A DNA stretch of 12,547 nt, taken from the NCBI GenBank assembly GCA_905204385.1, contig CAJKZL010000041.1, positions 1-12,547 on the forward strand. The letters run 5' to 3'. This stretch comes from an uncultured Odoribacter sp. GTDB lineage: Bacteria > Bacteroidota > Bacteroidia > Bacteroidales > Marinifilaceae. Each line of letters starts with the position of its first letter. The first letter of the stretch is position 1. The translations under genes and the position numbers were made by a program. Of the stretch, positions 1 to 8,051 are shown piece by piece. The notes beneath the pieces are model-generated. The model worked only from the letters and a program-made list of their open reading frames with translations. It made no database searches and was not told where the DNA came from.

Positions 1-954
1 ATCAGGTCGGTGATCACCCGACAGCAAGGGATCATTTTTGCCCGATTGCCTGAACAAGGGACGGAGATGTGTGTGTTATTGCCTTATCGGGCTGCCACGG
101 AGGAGCAGATGCAGCAAAGCGTCCGGCATAACGAAAGACCCGACGGACCGGAACCGGAGAGTGAAAGCCGGGAAATCCCCTGGCGGGTATCGGAACTGAA
201 AATTCTCTTGGTGGAGGATAATTCCGATGCCTTGGCCTATTTGGAAAAGCAATTGATGGGCGATTATGTGATTTTTACTGCGGCTAATGGCATGGAAGCC
301 TGGAGTATTGTGGAACGTGAAGTGCCGGATATGGTGATCAGCGACGTGATGATGCCTGTTATGGACGGTATAGCATTATGCACTAGACTGAAGGAAGATT
401 TTCGTTTCTCCCATATCCCGGTAATTCTGTTGACGGCCAAAGCCATGCAGTCGCAGGTGGAAGAAGGCCTGAAAGCAGGTGCGGATGATTATATCGTCAA
501 GCCTTTCAGTGTCATGCTACTGAAGGTGCGTATCCGTAATCTCTTTTCCAATCGCGAACAGATGAAAAAGACCTATGCCAAAAAGTATTCCCTGGACAAC
601 TTAGGATTTGAGATAGATAAAGCAAATAAGACGTTCATGGAACGCTATGTGGAGATTGTCAGGAATAATTTCCGGAATGCCGATTTCGATGCAGATGCTA
701 TTTATGCACAAATGGGAATGAGCCGGGCGAATTTTTATAAAAAACTCAAATCGATAACGGATATGTCGTCCAATGAAATCATACGCAATATCCGTCTGGA
801 AAGTGCAGCCTTATTGTTGAAAGAAACAAAATTGTCCATATCCGAAGTGGCTGTACAGGTGGGATTCAGCAGCGTTTCTTATTTCGGTAGCTGTTTTAAG
901 GCCCGTTATGGCATGTCGCCCAGAGAGTTTCTAAACAATGTCCGGGAAAAATAG
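1..954 (+). CDS. Hybrid two-component system regulator (HTCS), C-terminal part: kinase end, receiver, AraC HTH
   Basis: The frame is already open at base 1, so this is the 3' end of a much longer gene; the GTG at 10 is not a real start. In order, it encodes the end of a HATPase_c domain (a glycine-containing strand, then PEQGTEMCVLLPY, the usual closing GT-x-F-x-V-x-LP motif), a polar linker of about 35 residues, a response-regulator receiver and an AraC-type DNA-binding domain. The receiver shows the acidic pair in LLVEDN, the phospho-accepting Asp in VISDVMMP (codon at 343-345), the Thr of ILLTAKA and the Lys of DDYIVKPF. The HTH has the typical SISEVAVQVGFSS and YFGSCFKARYGMSPREF motifs. 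Family knowledge: such inner-membrane proteins sense a periplasmic ligand and activate the neighbouring SusCD operon. The next operon on the same strand is the likely target (inference). The gene ends with TAG. Confidence 0.95.
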   Translation: MRSVITRQQGIIFARLPEQGTEMCVLLPYRAATEEQMQQSVRHNERPDGPEPESESREIPWRVSELKILLVEDNSDALAYLEKQLMGDYVIFTAANGMEAWSIVEREVPDMVISDVMMPVMDGIALCTRLKEDFRFSHIPVILLTAKAMQSQVEEGLKAGADDYIVKPFSVMLLKVRIRNLFSNREQMKKTYAKKYSLDNLGFEIDKANKTFMERYVEIVRNNFRNADFDADAIYAQMGMSRANFYKKLKSITDMSSNEIIRNIRLESAALLLKETKLSISEVAVQVGFSSVSYFGSCFKARYGMSPREFLNNVREK

Positions 955-972
955 CGGTCTGAAGCTGCATTT

Positions 973-1008
973 TCTCAAAAAACTCTCAAACTTTCTCAAT
1001 ACTCTCTC
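973..1008 (+). promoter_or_regulatory. Phased TCTCAA direct repeats, candidate regulator-binding site
   Basis: The hexamer TCTCAA occurs at 973, 84 and 94 bases on in register (973-978, 984-989, 994-999), followed by a degenerate TCTCTC at 1003-1008. The steps of 11, 10 and 9 bases are close to one helical turn, so all copies would face the same side of the DNA. The array lies just after the regulator gene and about 65-100 bases upstream of the predicted transcription start of the lipoprotein/SusCD operon, a usual place for an activator. AraC-type regulators commonly bind direct repeats. That this site binds the HTCS is inference; a simple C/T-rich stretch is the alternative. Confidence 0.35.
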
Positions 1009-1018
1009 TAATGCCGCT

Positions 1019-1040
1019 AAGCTGAGATATGTCAGCTTTT
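1019..1040 (+). terminator. Hairpin with short T-tract after the regulator gene
   Basis: AAGCTGA (1019-1025) and TCAGCTT (1032-1038) form a perfect 7-bp stem with a 6-nt loop (GATATG), and the 3' arm runs into TTTT. It lies 65 bases after the regulator's TAG stop and before the candidate promoter, as expected of an intrinsic terminator separating the regulator from the operon. The stem is only moderately stable (three G/C pairs) and the T-tract is short, so termination may be partial. Confidence 0.5.
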
Positions 1041-1058
1041 AGGGTGAAAAATCCTTAA

Positions 1059-1066
1059 TATATTTG
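1059..1066 (+). promoter_or_regulatory. Candidate Bacteroidota -7 promoter element (TATATTTG)
   Basis: TATATTTG matches the Bacteroides housekeeping -7 consensus TAnnTTTG exactly. The expected -33 TTTG is only weakly represented, by TTTT at 1037-1040 (18-base spacer), which would suit a promoter needing an activator. Transcription would start near 1073 and leave a leader of roughly 85 nt before the first operon gene at 1159. This is the only good match seen in the gap between the regulator and the operon. Confidence 0.5.
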
Positions 1067-1094
1067 AATTGTCGTTTTATGACATCGATAGCGC

Positions 1095-1123
1095 AAACGT
1101 TTCAAAAAACGCTCGTTTTTTTG
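1095..1123 (+). repeat. Palindrome and A/T-rich inverted repeat in the operon leader
   Basis: AAACGTTT (1095-1102) is a perfect palindrome. It is followed directly by AAAAAACG (1104-1111) and CGTTTTTT (from 1114), an 8-bp inverted repeat with a 2-nt centre. Both are centred on ACG/CGT and lie inside the predicted 5' leader, 36-64 bases before the first ATG. They could be an operator or a weak RNA hairpin followed by a U-run. With so few G/C pairs, a true terminator is unlikely. Function unknown. Confidence 0.35.
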
Positions 1124-1158
1124 TGTAAACAACTTTTTACTAACCAATAACTACGCTT

Positions 1159-2595
1159 ATGAAAAAAACAAATTGGAGCATTTTAGCCGTTTTTCTGGCA
1201 CTATTTCCGATGATTTGGATTGCCTGCGAGAACGAGGAGGGAGAAACCGATGTAGGTAAATATTTCTATTTTGACTCGGATAAAGGAGAGGATACGCTGG
1301 AAGTGAGTGCCGATAATAGTTTTTTGTTGACGCTGACTGCTGTCAGGGGTGGGAGTTTGGAGGCGAGAGAGATGCCGTTGACCGTTGTCAGTTCGGATAC
1401 CGTGTTCCGGATTCCGGAGACGGTGCGTTTTGCCGAGGGAGCCTCCAGGGGAAATTTTACCATTTCCTATCCTGCAGCTTCTCCGGGCGGGATTTATTCT
1501 TTTGTGCTGCAACTGGAGGGGGATGGTTTTTCCGCAGGGGAGGGCCTGACTACTTTATCCCGAACCATTATAGTGGGAAATTCCGGTTTTCGTTTTGTAC
1601 AGACGGACGAGCGGGTGGAAAATAACCGCCTGATTTTAACTAAAGCGGATGAACTCATGCTCTCGCTGGAGTTGCGGCGGACCGCTATGGGCAAAAAGAG
1701 AACCGCTCAGCCGGTGGTGTTGCAAAACGACGATGCGGTATTTCAGTTTCCCGAGTCGGTGGAATTTATGCCCGGAGATTCGGTAGCCGGTATTACCGTA
1801 TCTATCCCGGAGGTGCATTCAGGCCGGGACTATACTTTCCGTTTGGGCATGGCGGAAAAGGAAACGGCCAAGGACGATGAACAAGCGGTTTGCGAAATAA
1901 AGGTGACCGTCAGCAGAGGCGTCCGGTTTACGGAAGGCGGAAAAGAGAATAGTGCGGAGTTTTTGACGACGGATGACTTGAAACTGTCGGTCGAATTGAC
2001 CCGCGCTGATGCCGGAGAGGCTGTCAGCGTTCCGGTGGAGACCATTGAAAATGAGGGTGATTTTCAAATTCCCGCTAGGGTGTATTTTGCTGAGGGAGAA
2101 ACGACGGCCCTGCTGGAGATTACTTTTCCGGATGCCCGGGCAGGAAGCTATCCCCTGAAAATATCCGTTCAAGATGAGGAAAAATGGTTTGCCAACAGTG
2201 AGGAGGCAATCTATCGAACGACGGTGAATGTGAAAGAACCGGAAAGATGGGAAGTTTTTGCCGGAGTTCGGTTTACCGGGCCTTACGGGGATTTTACGTG
2301 GGACCTGTTGAAATTGGGAGAGCGTTATAAATTGGAAAATTTCATTTATGACAGCGTGACTGAGGATTTTATCTTTTCAGTGAATGCCGCTGGGGGAATC
2401 GTACCGGAGGGAGCCGAGGCAAATTCCGCTCAGTTCCTGTTGGGTTATGCCTGGTTGAATAGCTGGACTTACGCTTATTTGTATGTCAACGATAATTTCT
2501 CTTATCTGAATGCGGATGCCCGGAGCGGACGCCTTTACTTTCAGGTTTATGTAGACGGAGCGTATGGCTGGTGTACTTATGATTTTACATGGTAA
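1159..2595 (+). CDS. Surface lipoprotein with three beta-sandwich-like repeats and a unique C-terminal domain
   Basis: The 478-residue product has a type II signal peptide (MKK, hydrophobic stretch, Cys23). The lipobox is unusual, with Trp at -3. Acidic residues follow at once (CENEEGE), as in Bacteroidota surface-export signals. Three modules of about 105-110 residues follow (roughly 35-140, 145-253, 255-358). Each carries the pattern F-x-(I/F)-P-x-x-V-x-F-x-x-G, then a strand ending in P, then G-x-Y and a beta strand (83-105, 195-217, 302-324). The pattern resembles Calx-beta/Ig-like folds; that assignment is inference. Residues 363-478 form a different domain rich in Tyr and Trp that I do not recognise and that could bind ligand. 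It is the first gene of the operon, 15 nt before the FAS1 gene. No catalytic motif is visible. A structural or glycan-binding surface subunit is the best guess. Confidence 0.85.
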   Translation: MKKTNWSILAVFLALFPMIWIACENEEGETDVGKYFYFDSDKGEDTLEVSADNSFLLTLTAVRGGSLEAREMPLTVVSSDTVFRIPETVRFAEGASRGNFTISYPAASPGGIYSFVLQLEGDGFSAGEGLTTLSRTIIVGNSGFRFVQTDERVENNRLILTKADELMLSLELRRTAMGKKRTAQPVVLQNDDAVFQFPESVEFMPGDSVAGITVSIPEVHSGRDYTFRLGMAEKETAKDDEQAVCEIKVTVSRGVRFTEGGKENSAEFLTTDDLKLSVELTRADAGEAVSVPVETIENEGDFQIPARVYFAEGETTALLEITFPDARAGSYPLKISVQDEEKWFANSEEAIYRTTVNVKEPERWEVFAGVRFTGPYGDFTWDLLKLGERYKLENFIYDSVTEDFIFSVNAAGGIVPEGAEANSAQFLLGYAWLNSWTYAYLYVNDNFSYLNADARSGRLYFQVYVDGAYGWCTYDFTW

Positions 2596-2610
2596 TTAAT
2601 TTTTGAGGAT

Positions 2611-4791
2611 ATGATGAACAGATTTTATTTGCTTGCAGTTCTGGTGGCCTGGTGTTGTTCCTGCGAGTCGGAAATAGATAAATATTATGAAGTTCCGGAG
2701 ACTGTGAGGGGAAGCGCCTGGGAATATCTGGAGGAAAGGGGCGAGTATCGATTGTTTCTGGAGGCTGCACGGCTCAGCGGTTACGAGTATATGCTGGCCG
2801 GGAAAGGACTTTGTACGGTGTTTGCTCCAAACGACGATGCTTTCCGGGCCTGGATGCAGCGGGAGGGATATGCTTCGCTTGCGGAGGTGGAAAAGGAGAA
2901 GCTGAGGGTTTTAGTGGCTTATCATCTGGTGCAGGATGTTTTCAGTGTGAAGGACTTGACTTCTTTTTCCGCCGATCTGCACGCTGTCGAGCCGGAGGAA
3001 GGGAACGGCGAATGTTTCCGTTTCAAGACTTTTGCCAAGCCTGCCGTGGAAAGCGTGTACGACCCTTTTGCCGAAAGGGAGCGGTTGCAATATCATTATG
3101 AATATTATTTACCGGTGGTTTCTGCCCGTTTGCTGAACAGCCGGAATGGAAACGACCCGGAAGGGGCCTATAGGCATTTTTTCCCGGATGTAAATTGGCA
3201 GGGAACCGACTCCGACCGTTTGTACATCCAGAATGCTACCGTGACGGAAGGGGACATTACCACTAGTTTCGGATATATTCACCTGGTGGACGAGGTGCTG
3301 GAACCGTTACCGACGATATATCGTTCATTGCAGGAGAAGCCGGAGTATTCGCTGTTTGTCGGTTTGTGGAACCGTTTTGCCAATATGGTATACAATTCAG
3401 GTTTGACCAGTCAATATGCCGTGGCGGGCGATTCCCTCCACGTGTTTTATTTCAATGCCGACCCTACGGGAAGTCAGTCCAATAATCTTTTGCCCGCTAT
3501 AGCGCACGAATGGACGGGATTGTCGAATAATATCGCTTATGACGATTATATGCGTTATGCCTATTCCGTTTTTGCTCCGGAAAATGAGGTGTTGCGGCAA
3601 TATCTGAATGAAAAATTTCCCGGCTATGCGGTGGAGGATATTCCGCTGATTCCGCTTTACTATATTTTGCAGGCCTATGCAAGGAATAAGCAGGAGCTGA
3701 TTTTGCCGCAGCAGATCGATGAAGGCCTTGTCGGGGAGAATGGAGAGGAATGGACCATTTCTACCGCTAATGTAGGATACTATGAAATGTGTTGCAACGG
3801 GGTGATTTACGGGATCGACCAGGCATTCAGGCCTGCAGTGCTGGAGGGGATTGCGGCTCCTATGCTGCTCGAAAAGGAGTTTTCCTATCTGGCAGCCATG
3901 TTTAACAAAGCCGATGAAATTAAAAGTACGTTATCCCTGGGAGAAGATGCCGACCCTTATACTTTGTTTCTGGTGCCCGACACTGTACTCCAGAACGCCG
4001 GCTATACCCTGGATGAGGGAAAATTGAATATCACCAAAGACGAGGTGTTCAAACAAACTATCGAAGACAATACCACCACGGTGACAACCGAGCGTTTGCA
4101 GCAAATCTGCCGTGCGCAGGTTGTTTACGGAGAGGTGGAAACCGGTACTACCGCTTTTTATAAAACCAAGGAAGACTTGACCTATCTCTACACTCTGGAG
4201 GGGGAAGATGCGGTGTTTACCATGTCCGGTAGCCGGCTTGTGCCGCGGAAGACATGGAACATGCTCAATGGAAATGTGATTCAGTTGGACCAACTCCTCA
4301 GCAATGGGGCTGCCGGCAGGGTGGCCGAGTTGATTATCAACGGAGTGGATTACTCTAGCTTCCGGGAGTTGCTGATGCAAAACGGATTGCTGCAACAAAA
4401 CGAAGAGGGTGTGATGCAGTTCACTTTTGCCGATGAAGACGAACATCTGATGGCCTTTGTACCGACAAATGAGGCTTTGGCCGGCGTTCGGCTCCCTTCG
4501 GAGCCGGACAGGCTGAGTGATTGGCTGCTTTATTTCTTTGTTTCGGTGGAGCGCAACCGGATGGGGGATTATGTATTGCCGGGATTCGAAGCCACGCGGA
4601 TTACCGGTTTGAATACCTTCCGGCCCATGGATGAAAGCGGCGATCGTTTTTATACTTTTTACGTGCAGAACGTGTGGCCGTTGCAGGTGGGAGCCGACGA
4701 GACCCACTGGGTGGAGGTCCGGGACCGGATTCCCCTGTTTGCCACAGATGGCATTGTTTATACGCTAACTCAGGTCGTCCAGCCCGAATAA
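2611..4791 (+). CDS. Fasciclin (FAS1) domain lipoprotein, about four FAS1 domains
   Basis: The 726-residue product has a short lipoprotein signal; Cys18 (SCESE) is the likeliest lipidated residue, with Cys15 and Cys16 nearby. Four FAS1-like units can be traced by their conserved strands: unit 1 about 33-235 (TVFAPNDDAF at 69, YHLV at 104, closing GYIHLVDEVLEPLP); unit 2 about 236-410 (FAPENEVL at 321, closing NGVIYGIDQAF); unit 3 about 411-565 (LFLVPDTVL at 452, closing LNGNVIQLDQLL); unit 4 about 566-726 (AFVPTNEAL at 615, closing DGIVYTLTQVV). Units 2 and 3 are divergent. FAS1 domains are known adhesion or ligand-binding modules, here presumably at the cell surface. The start could equally be the second ATG at 2614. 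The gene ends 12 nt before the SusC-like gene, so both are probably cotranscribed. The exact partner or ligand is not evident. Confidence 0.9.
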   Translation: MMNRFYLLAVLVAWCCSCESEIDKYYEVPETVRGSAWEYLEERGEYRLFLEAARLSGYEYMLAGKGLCTVFAPNDDAFRAWMQREGYASLAEVEKEKLRVLVAYHLVQDVFSVKDLTSFSADLHAVEPEEGNGECFRFKTFAKPAVESVYDPFAERERLQYHYEYYLPVVSARLLNSRNGNDPEGAYRHFFPDVNWQGTDSDRLYIQNATVTEGDITTSFGYIHLVDEVLEPLPTIYRSLQEKPEYSLFVGLWNRFANMVYNSGLTSQYAVAGDSLHVFYFNADPTGSQSNNLLPAIAHEWTGLSNNIAYDDYMRYAYSVFAPENEVLRQYLNEKFPGYAVEDIPLIPLYYILQAYARNKQELILPQQIDEGLVGENGEEWTISTANVGYYEMCCNGVIYGIDQAFRPAVLEGIAAPMLLEKEFSYLAAMFNKADEIKSTLSLGEDADPYTLFLVPDTVLQNAGYTLDEGKLNITKDEVFKQTIEDNTTTVTTERLQQICRAQVVYGEVETGTTAFYKTKEDLTYLYTLEGEDAVFTMSGSRLVPRKTWNMLNGNVIQLDQLLSNGAAGRVAELIINGVDYSSFRELLMQNGLLQQNEEGVMQFTFADEDEHLMAFVPTNEALAGVRLPSEPDRLSDWLLYFFVSVERNRMGDYVLPGFEATRITGLNTFRPMDESGDRFYTFYVQNVWPLQVGADETHWVEVRDRIPLFATDGIVYTLTQVVQPE

Positions 4792-5895
4792 ATAAATGAG
4801 ATTATGAAAGGTGTAAAAAAATATTATTGGCTGCTCTTTTTCTTGTTGCCTTTACCGGGCATGGCACAGCAGCAGTTAAAAGGTGTATTGAGCGATAAAA
4901 GCGGAGTATTGGCCGGGGCCACGGTTTTTATCGAGAATCAGGAAGGCCGTATCTTGCAAGGGGTCACGACCAATGTCAACGGTGAATATGTCATGCAGAT
5001 TCCTCAGGAAGGAAAAGGACTCAAAGTGGTTTTTTCTTTCATCGGCTATAAGACGAAAAAGGTTGCCTATACCGGACAGACGGTGTTGAACATGAGTCTG
5101 GAAGAGGATATTGTATCGCTGGATGAGGTGAAAGTAGTCTCGAAGAGGGCCGAAACCAACAGTATGGGAGTGGCCAACCGGGATTTGGGAGTGGCCCGTC
5201 AAAAAATCGACGTTTCGCAATTGCAGGAACTTCCCGTGGTATCCGTCGAGGATATGTTGCAGGGCAAGCTTGCCAATGTGGATATCATATCCTCTTCCGG
5301 CGATCCGGGTTCCCGTTCCTCTATCCGTATCCGGGGTACCGGTTCGCTGAATGCCAGTAGCGAGCCTTTGATTGTGGTGGACGGCGTTGCTTACGAGACC
5401 GAGATTTCCGATGATTTTAAGTTTGAAAATGCCACCAACGAGGATTTCGGTGCATTGGTCAATATCGCTCCCAGCGACATTCAGTCGATAGAAGTGCTGA
5501 AAGACGCAGCGGCGACGGCTGTATGGGGCGCCAGGGCAGCTAACGGAGTGTTGCTGATTACCACGAAAAGGGGACAAATGGGACCGCCACGGTTTTCCGT
5601 TTCCCAGAAATTTAATTTCAGCCACGAGCCGCAGGGAATCCCGTTACTGAATGGCAACGAATATGTCACCATGGTGCAGGATGCCATGTGGAACCGCTAT
5701 GTGGACGAGGGATTTACCTGGAGTCGACCCGATTACAAGGAAATCCAGTACGATCCGAGTTATAATTATTTCAATGAGTATAACCAGAATACGGATTGGC
5801 TGGGGCTGATCACCCAAAATTCCTTTAACAGCGAGACCAATTTTTCGATGTCGGGTGGTGGAGAAAAAGTGACCTACCGTCTTTCGGCGGGTTAT

Positions 5896-5898
5896 TAG
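5896..5898 (+). other. First in-frame UAG in the SusC-like gene (codon 365)
   Basis: The residues before it are YRLSAGY and those after are TETGTTIGTSFKRLTTR, a segment that in SusC proteins normally runs on without a break in an early barrel strand and loop. The codon is one base from CAG, GAG, AAG, TTG, TAT/TAC, TCG or TGG, so one point mutation would explain it. No ATG with a ribosome site follows soon; the next start-like codon in frame is a TTG at 5938 inside the conserved segment, so restart of translation is unlikely. Confidence 0.9.
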
Positions 5899-7233
5899 AC
5901 CGAAACCGGAACTACCATAGGCACGTCGTTCAAGCGTTTGACTACACGCTTCAACCTGGATTACCGTTTTTCGGACCGTTTTCGTGTAGGAGCTATTTTT
6001 TCTTATGCCGACGGCAACCGGAAGAATAATTACATTGCGAATTATCCCGCACAGAATGTGCGGCTGATCGCCCGCCGTAAAATGCCGAATATGAGTCCGT
6101 GGAGAATGGACGCAGACGGGAATGCTACGGATATTTATTTCATCGACCAGGATGCCAATCTCCAGAGTTATTACAATCCTTTGGCTATGGTGAACGAATC
6201 GAAGGGAGATACACGCAACCGGAGTACCCGGGTTCAGTTTAACCTGAATTATTATATTCTTTCCTCCCTGCAATTGCAGGCCGATATGGCTTTCGACCTG
6301 GGGTCGAGTCGCTACAACGCCTTTCAGCCGGCATCGGCTTACGGGACTGCCATCAACAGTACGGGCTATAATTATACGTACGAGACCGTAAGGGATGAAA
6401 TGACGATCACTTCCAACATGAAGCTGATTTATAATAAGAATTTTGCGGAACGACATCAGGTGGTGGGTACCGGCATGTTCACGTCCCGCGACTACAGTAG
6501 TAAATATTACCTGGGTTCTGCCGGGAATGCCATTGTGGACGATCCGGCAGCCGGAGCCCGTCCCCTCTCTATCAATTCGGCAGTCTCGGCAAACCGCAGT
6601 GTGGCTTTTCTGGCTAATGTGCATTATGGCTTTGACGAGCGGTATTTGCTGACAGCCGGGCTGCGGTATGAGGGAAATTCGCGCATCGGTAAGTCTTCGC
6701 GTTGGGGGGCTTTCCCGAGTTTGTCTGCCTCCTGGCGAATCAGTAATGAGTATTTCCTGAGGGAAAAGGAGTGGCTGAGTGAATTGAAGCTGCGTTTTAG
6801 CTGGGGACAGAGCGGAACATCGCCTACCGGCAATTACGATTACATCGGAAGCTATACCTCCGGAACGAGTTATCTGGATATGCCCTCCATCCAGCCCGAA
6901 CAGGTGCAATTGAACCGGCTGAAGTGGGAAACCGTGACACAGGCTAACTGGGGAGTGGATTTCAGCATGCTGAACGAAAAAATCCGTGTCGTTATGGAGT
7001 ATTATACCAAGACGACGGATGATTTATTGCAGAAGAAAATGGCTATTCAAAGCACCACCGGTTTTACCACTTATAATTGGTATAACTCCGGCAAACTCCG
7101 TAATAAGGGATGGGAGATCATGGTGGACCTGACCGATATCATTAAGATCGGCGATTTTGCTATCGGTTTCAGCAACCTGAATCTTTCCCGGAATGTGAAC
7201 GAAGTGTTGGAATTGCCTACGAATGTGGATTAT

Positions 7234-7236
7234 TAG
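7234..7236 (+). other. Second in-frame UAG in the SusC-like gene (codon 811)
   Basis: The codon sits between VLELPTNVDY and DYTFGNLNYAYNVQTGNP, a stretch known in SusC homologues as LPTN-x-x-Y, a polar residue, then YxFGNxNYA. It therefore replaces one residue, by recollection often Glu or Gln, in a normal alignment. Like the first UAG it follows a TAT Tyr codon. The remaining 267 codons stay in frame and end with the expected C-terminal beta-strand. Confidence 0.9.
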
Positions 7237-8051
7237 GATTATACTTTCGGTAATCTGAATTATGCTTACAATGTACAGACAGGCAATCCACTGGGTGCTT
7301 TTTACGGCTATCGCAGCGAAGGGGTATACTCACGAACTTCCGACACTTATGCGAAAGATGAGTATGGAAATCAGATTTTCGATATCGAGGGTAATCCTGT
7401 CCGCATGCGGCAGGGAGACGCCAATAATTCGCCCAGGACGGCCCGTGCAGGGGATGCTGCTTATGCCGACATCAACTATGACGGAGTGATCGATGAACAC
7501 GATATCGTTTATCTGGGCAATTGTATGCCGGTGTTGACGGCGGGCGGTTCGGCGGCCGTGAGTTGGAAAGGGTTCCGATTGCGTGTTTCCCTGCATTCGC
7601 GGATCGGGCAGAAGGTGTTGAACCGTGCGCGGGCCTACTCGGAGCAGATGAGCGGGGCCGATAATCAAAGCCGGGCCGTGTTGCGGCGATGGCGTTTTGA
7701 AGGGGACGAGACGGACATTCCCAGGGCTCTGTATGGCAATGAAGCAGGGGTTAATTACAATACCCTGGGTTCCGACCGTTTTGTGGAGGATGCTTCTTTC
7801 CTTCGTTTACAGGACATCATGTTGTCGTATACGCTGCCCCGTAGCCTCACGCAGAAGTGGAAACTCAGCCGGGTGAATTGTTATGTGATTGCTTACAATG
7901 TCAAGACCTGGAGCAAATATACGGGTCAGGATCCGGAAGTCGGGATTTCGACCGACCGCGGGGTGTACCAATTGGCTATCGACGATAGCTATACCCCGAA
8001 GCCCAGTAAGATTGCTTTGGGGATTAGTGTGGACTTTTAAACCGGAAAGAG

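Larger units (their letters stand above)
4804..8040 (+). pseudogene. SusC/RagA-family TonB-dependent outer-membrane receptor, interrupted by two in-frame UAG codons
   Basis: Read through both UAGs, this is one 1,079-codon frame of normal SusC length. It has a signal peptide (cleavage likely after GMA, residue 21), a carboxypeptidase-regulatory-like domain (about 24-100, with GEYVMQI and SFIGYKT), a TonB-box-like SLDEVKVVSKR (105-115), a plug (SIRIRGTGSL at 173, EPLIVVDGV at 187, IEVLKDAAATAVWGARAANG from about 229), a 22-strand-type barrel, and the usual closing Phe (ISVDF). There is no STN domain. Family role: the TonB-driven channel that pairs with SusD to import glycans or peptides. The interruptions are at 5896-5898 and 7234-7236. 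No frameshift, in-frame UAA/UGA or deletion is seen, and family motifs continue on both sides. Without readthrough, only signal peptide, plug and the first strands (364 residues) would be made. It lies 12 nt after the FAS1 gene and 11 nt before the SusD gene. Pseudogene versus recoding is unresolved. Confidence 0.85.

Noticed and set aside
1103..1123. Intrinsic terminator formed by the AAAAAACG/CGTTTTTT repeat
   Set aside because: Only two G/C pairs in the stem and a 2-nt loop; it could not form a stable terminator hairpin. Kept only as an inverted repeat.
4796..4807. Three-codon ORF (ATG AGA TTA TGA) overlapping the SusC-like start codon, similar in form to the leader ORF at 9587
   Set aside because: Too short to be meaningful, with no strong Shine-Dalgarno; probably chance in an A/T-rich spacer.
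5644..6909. 421-residue open frame on the minus strand opposite the SusC-like gene, spanning the first UAG
   Set aside because: The plus-strand frame carries the clear SusC family pattern. The minus-strand translation has low-complexity His/Ile/Arg-rich composition and no recognisable domain, as expected of an antisense shadow.
5938..7236. Treating the middle (5938-7236) and last (7405-8040) open parts of the SusC-like gene as separate genes
   Set aside because: They share one frame with the first part, begin inside conserved SusC segments with no plausible ribosome site, and are barrel fragments that could not work alone.
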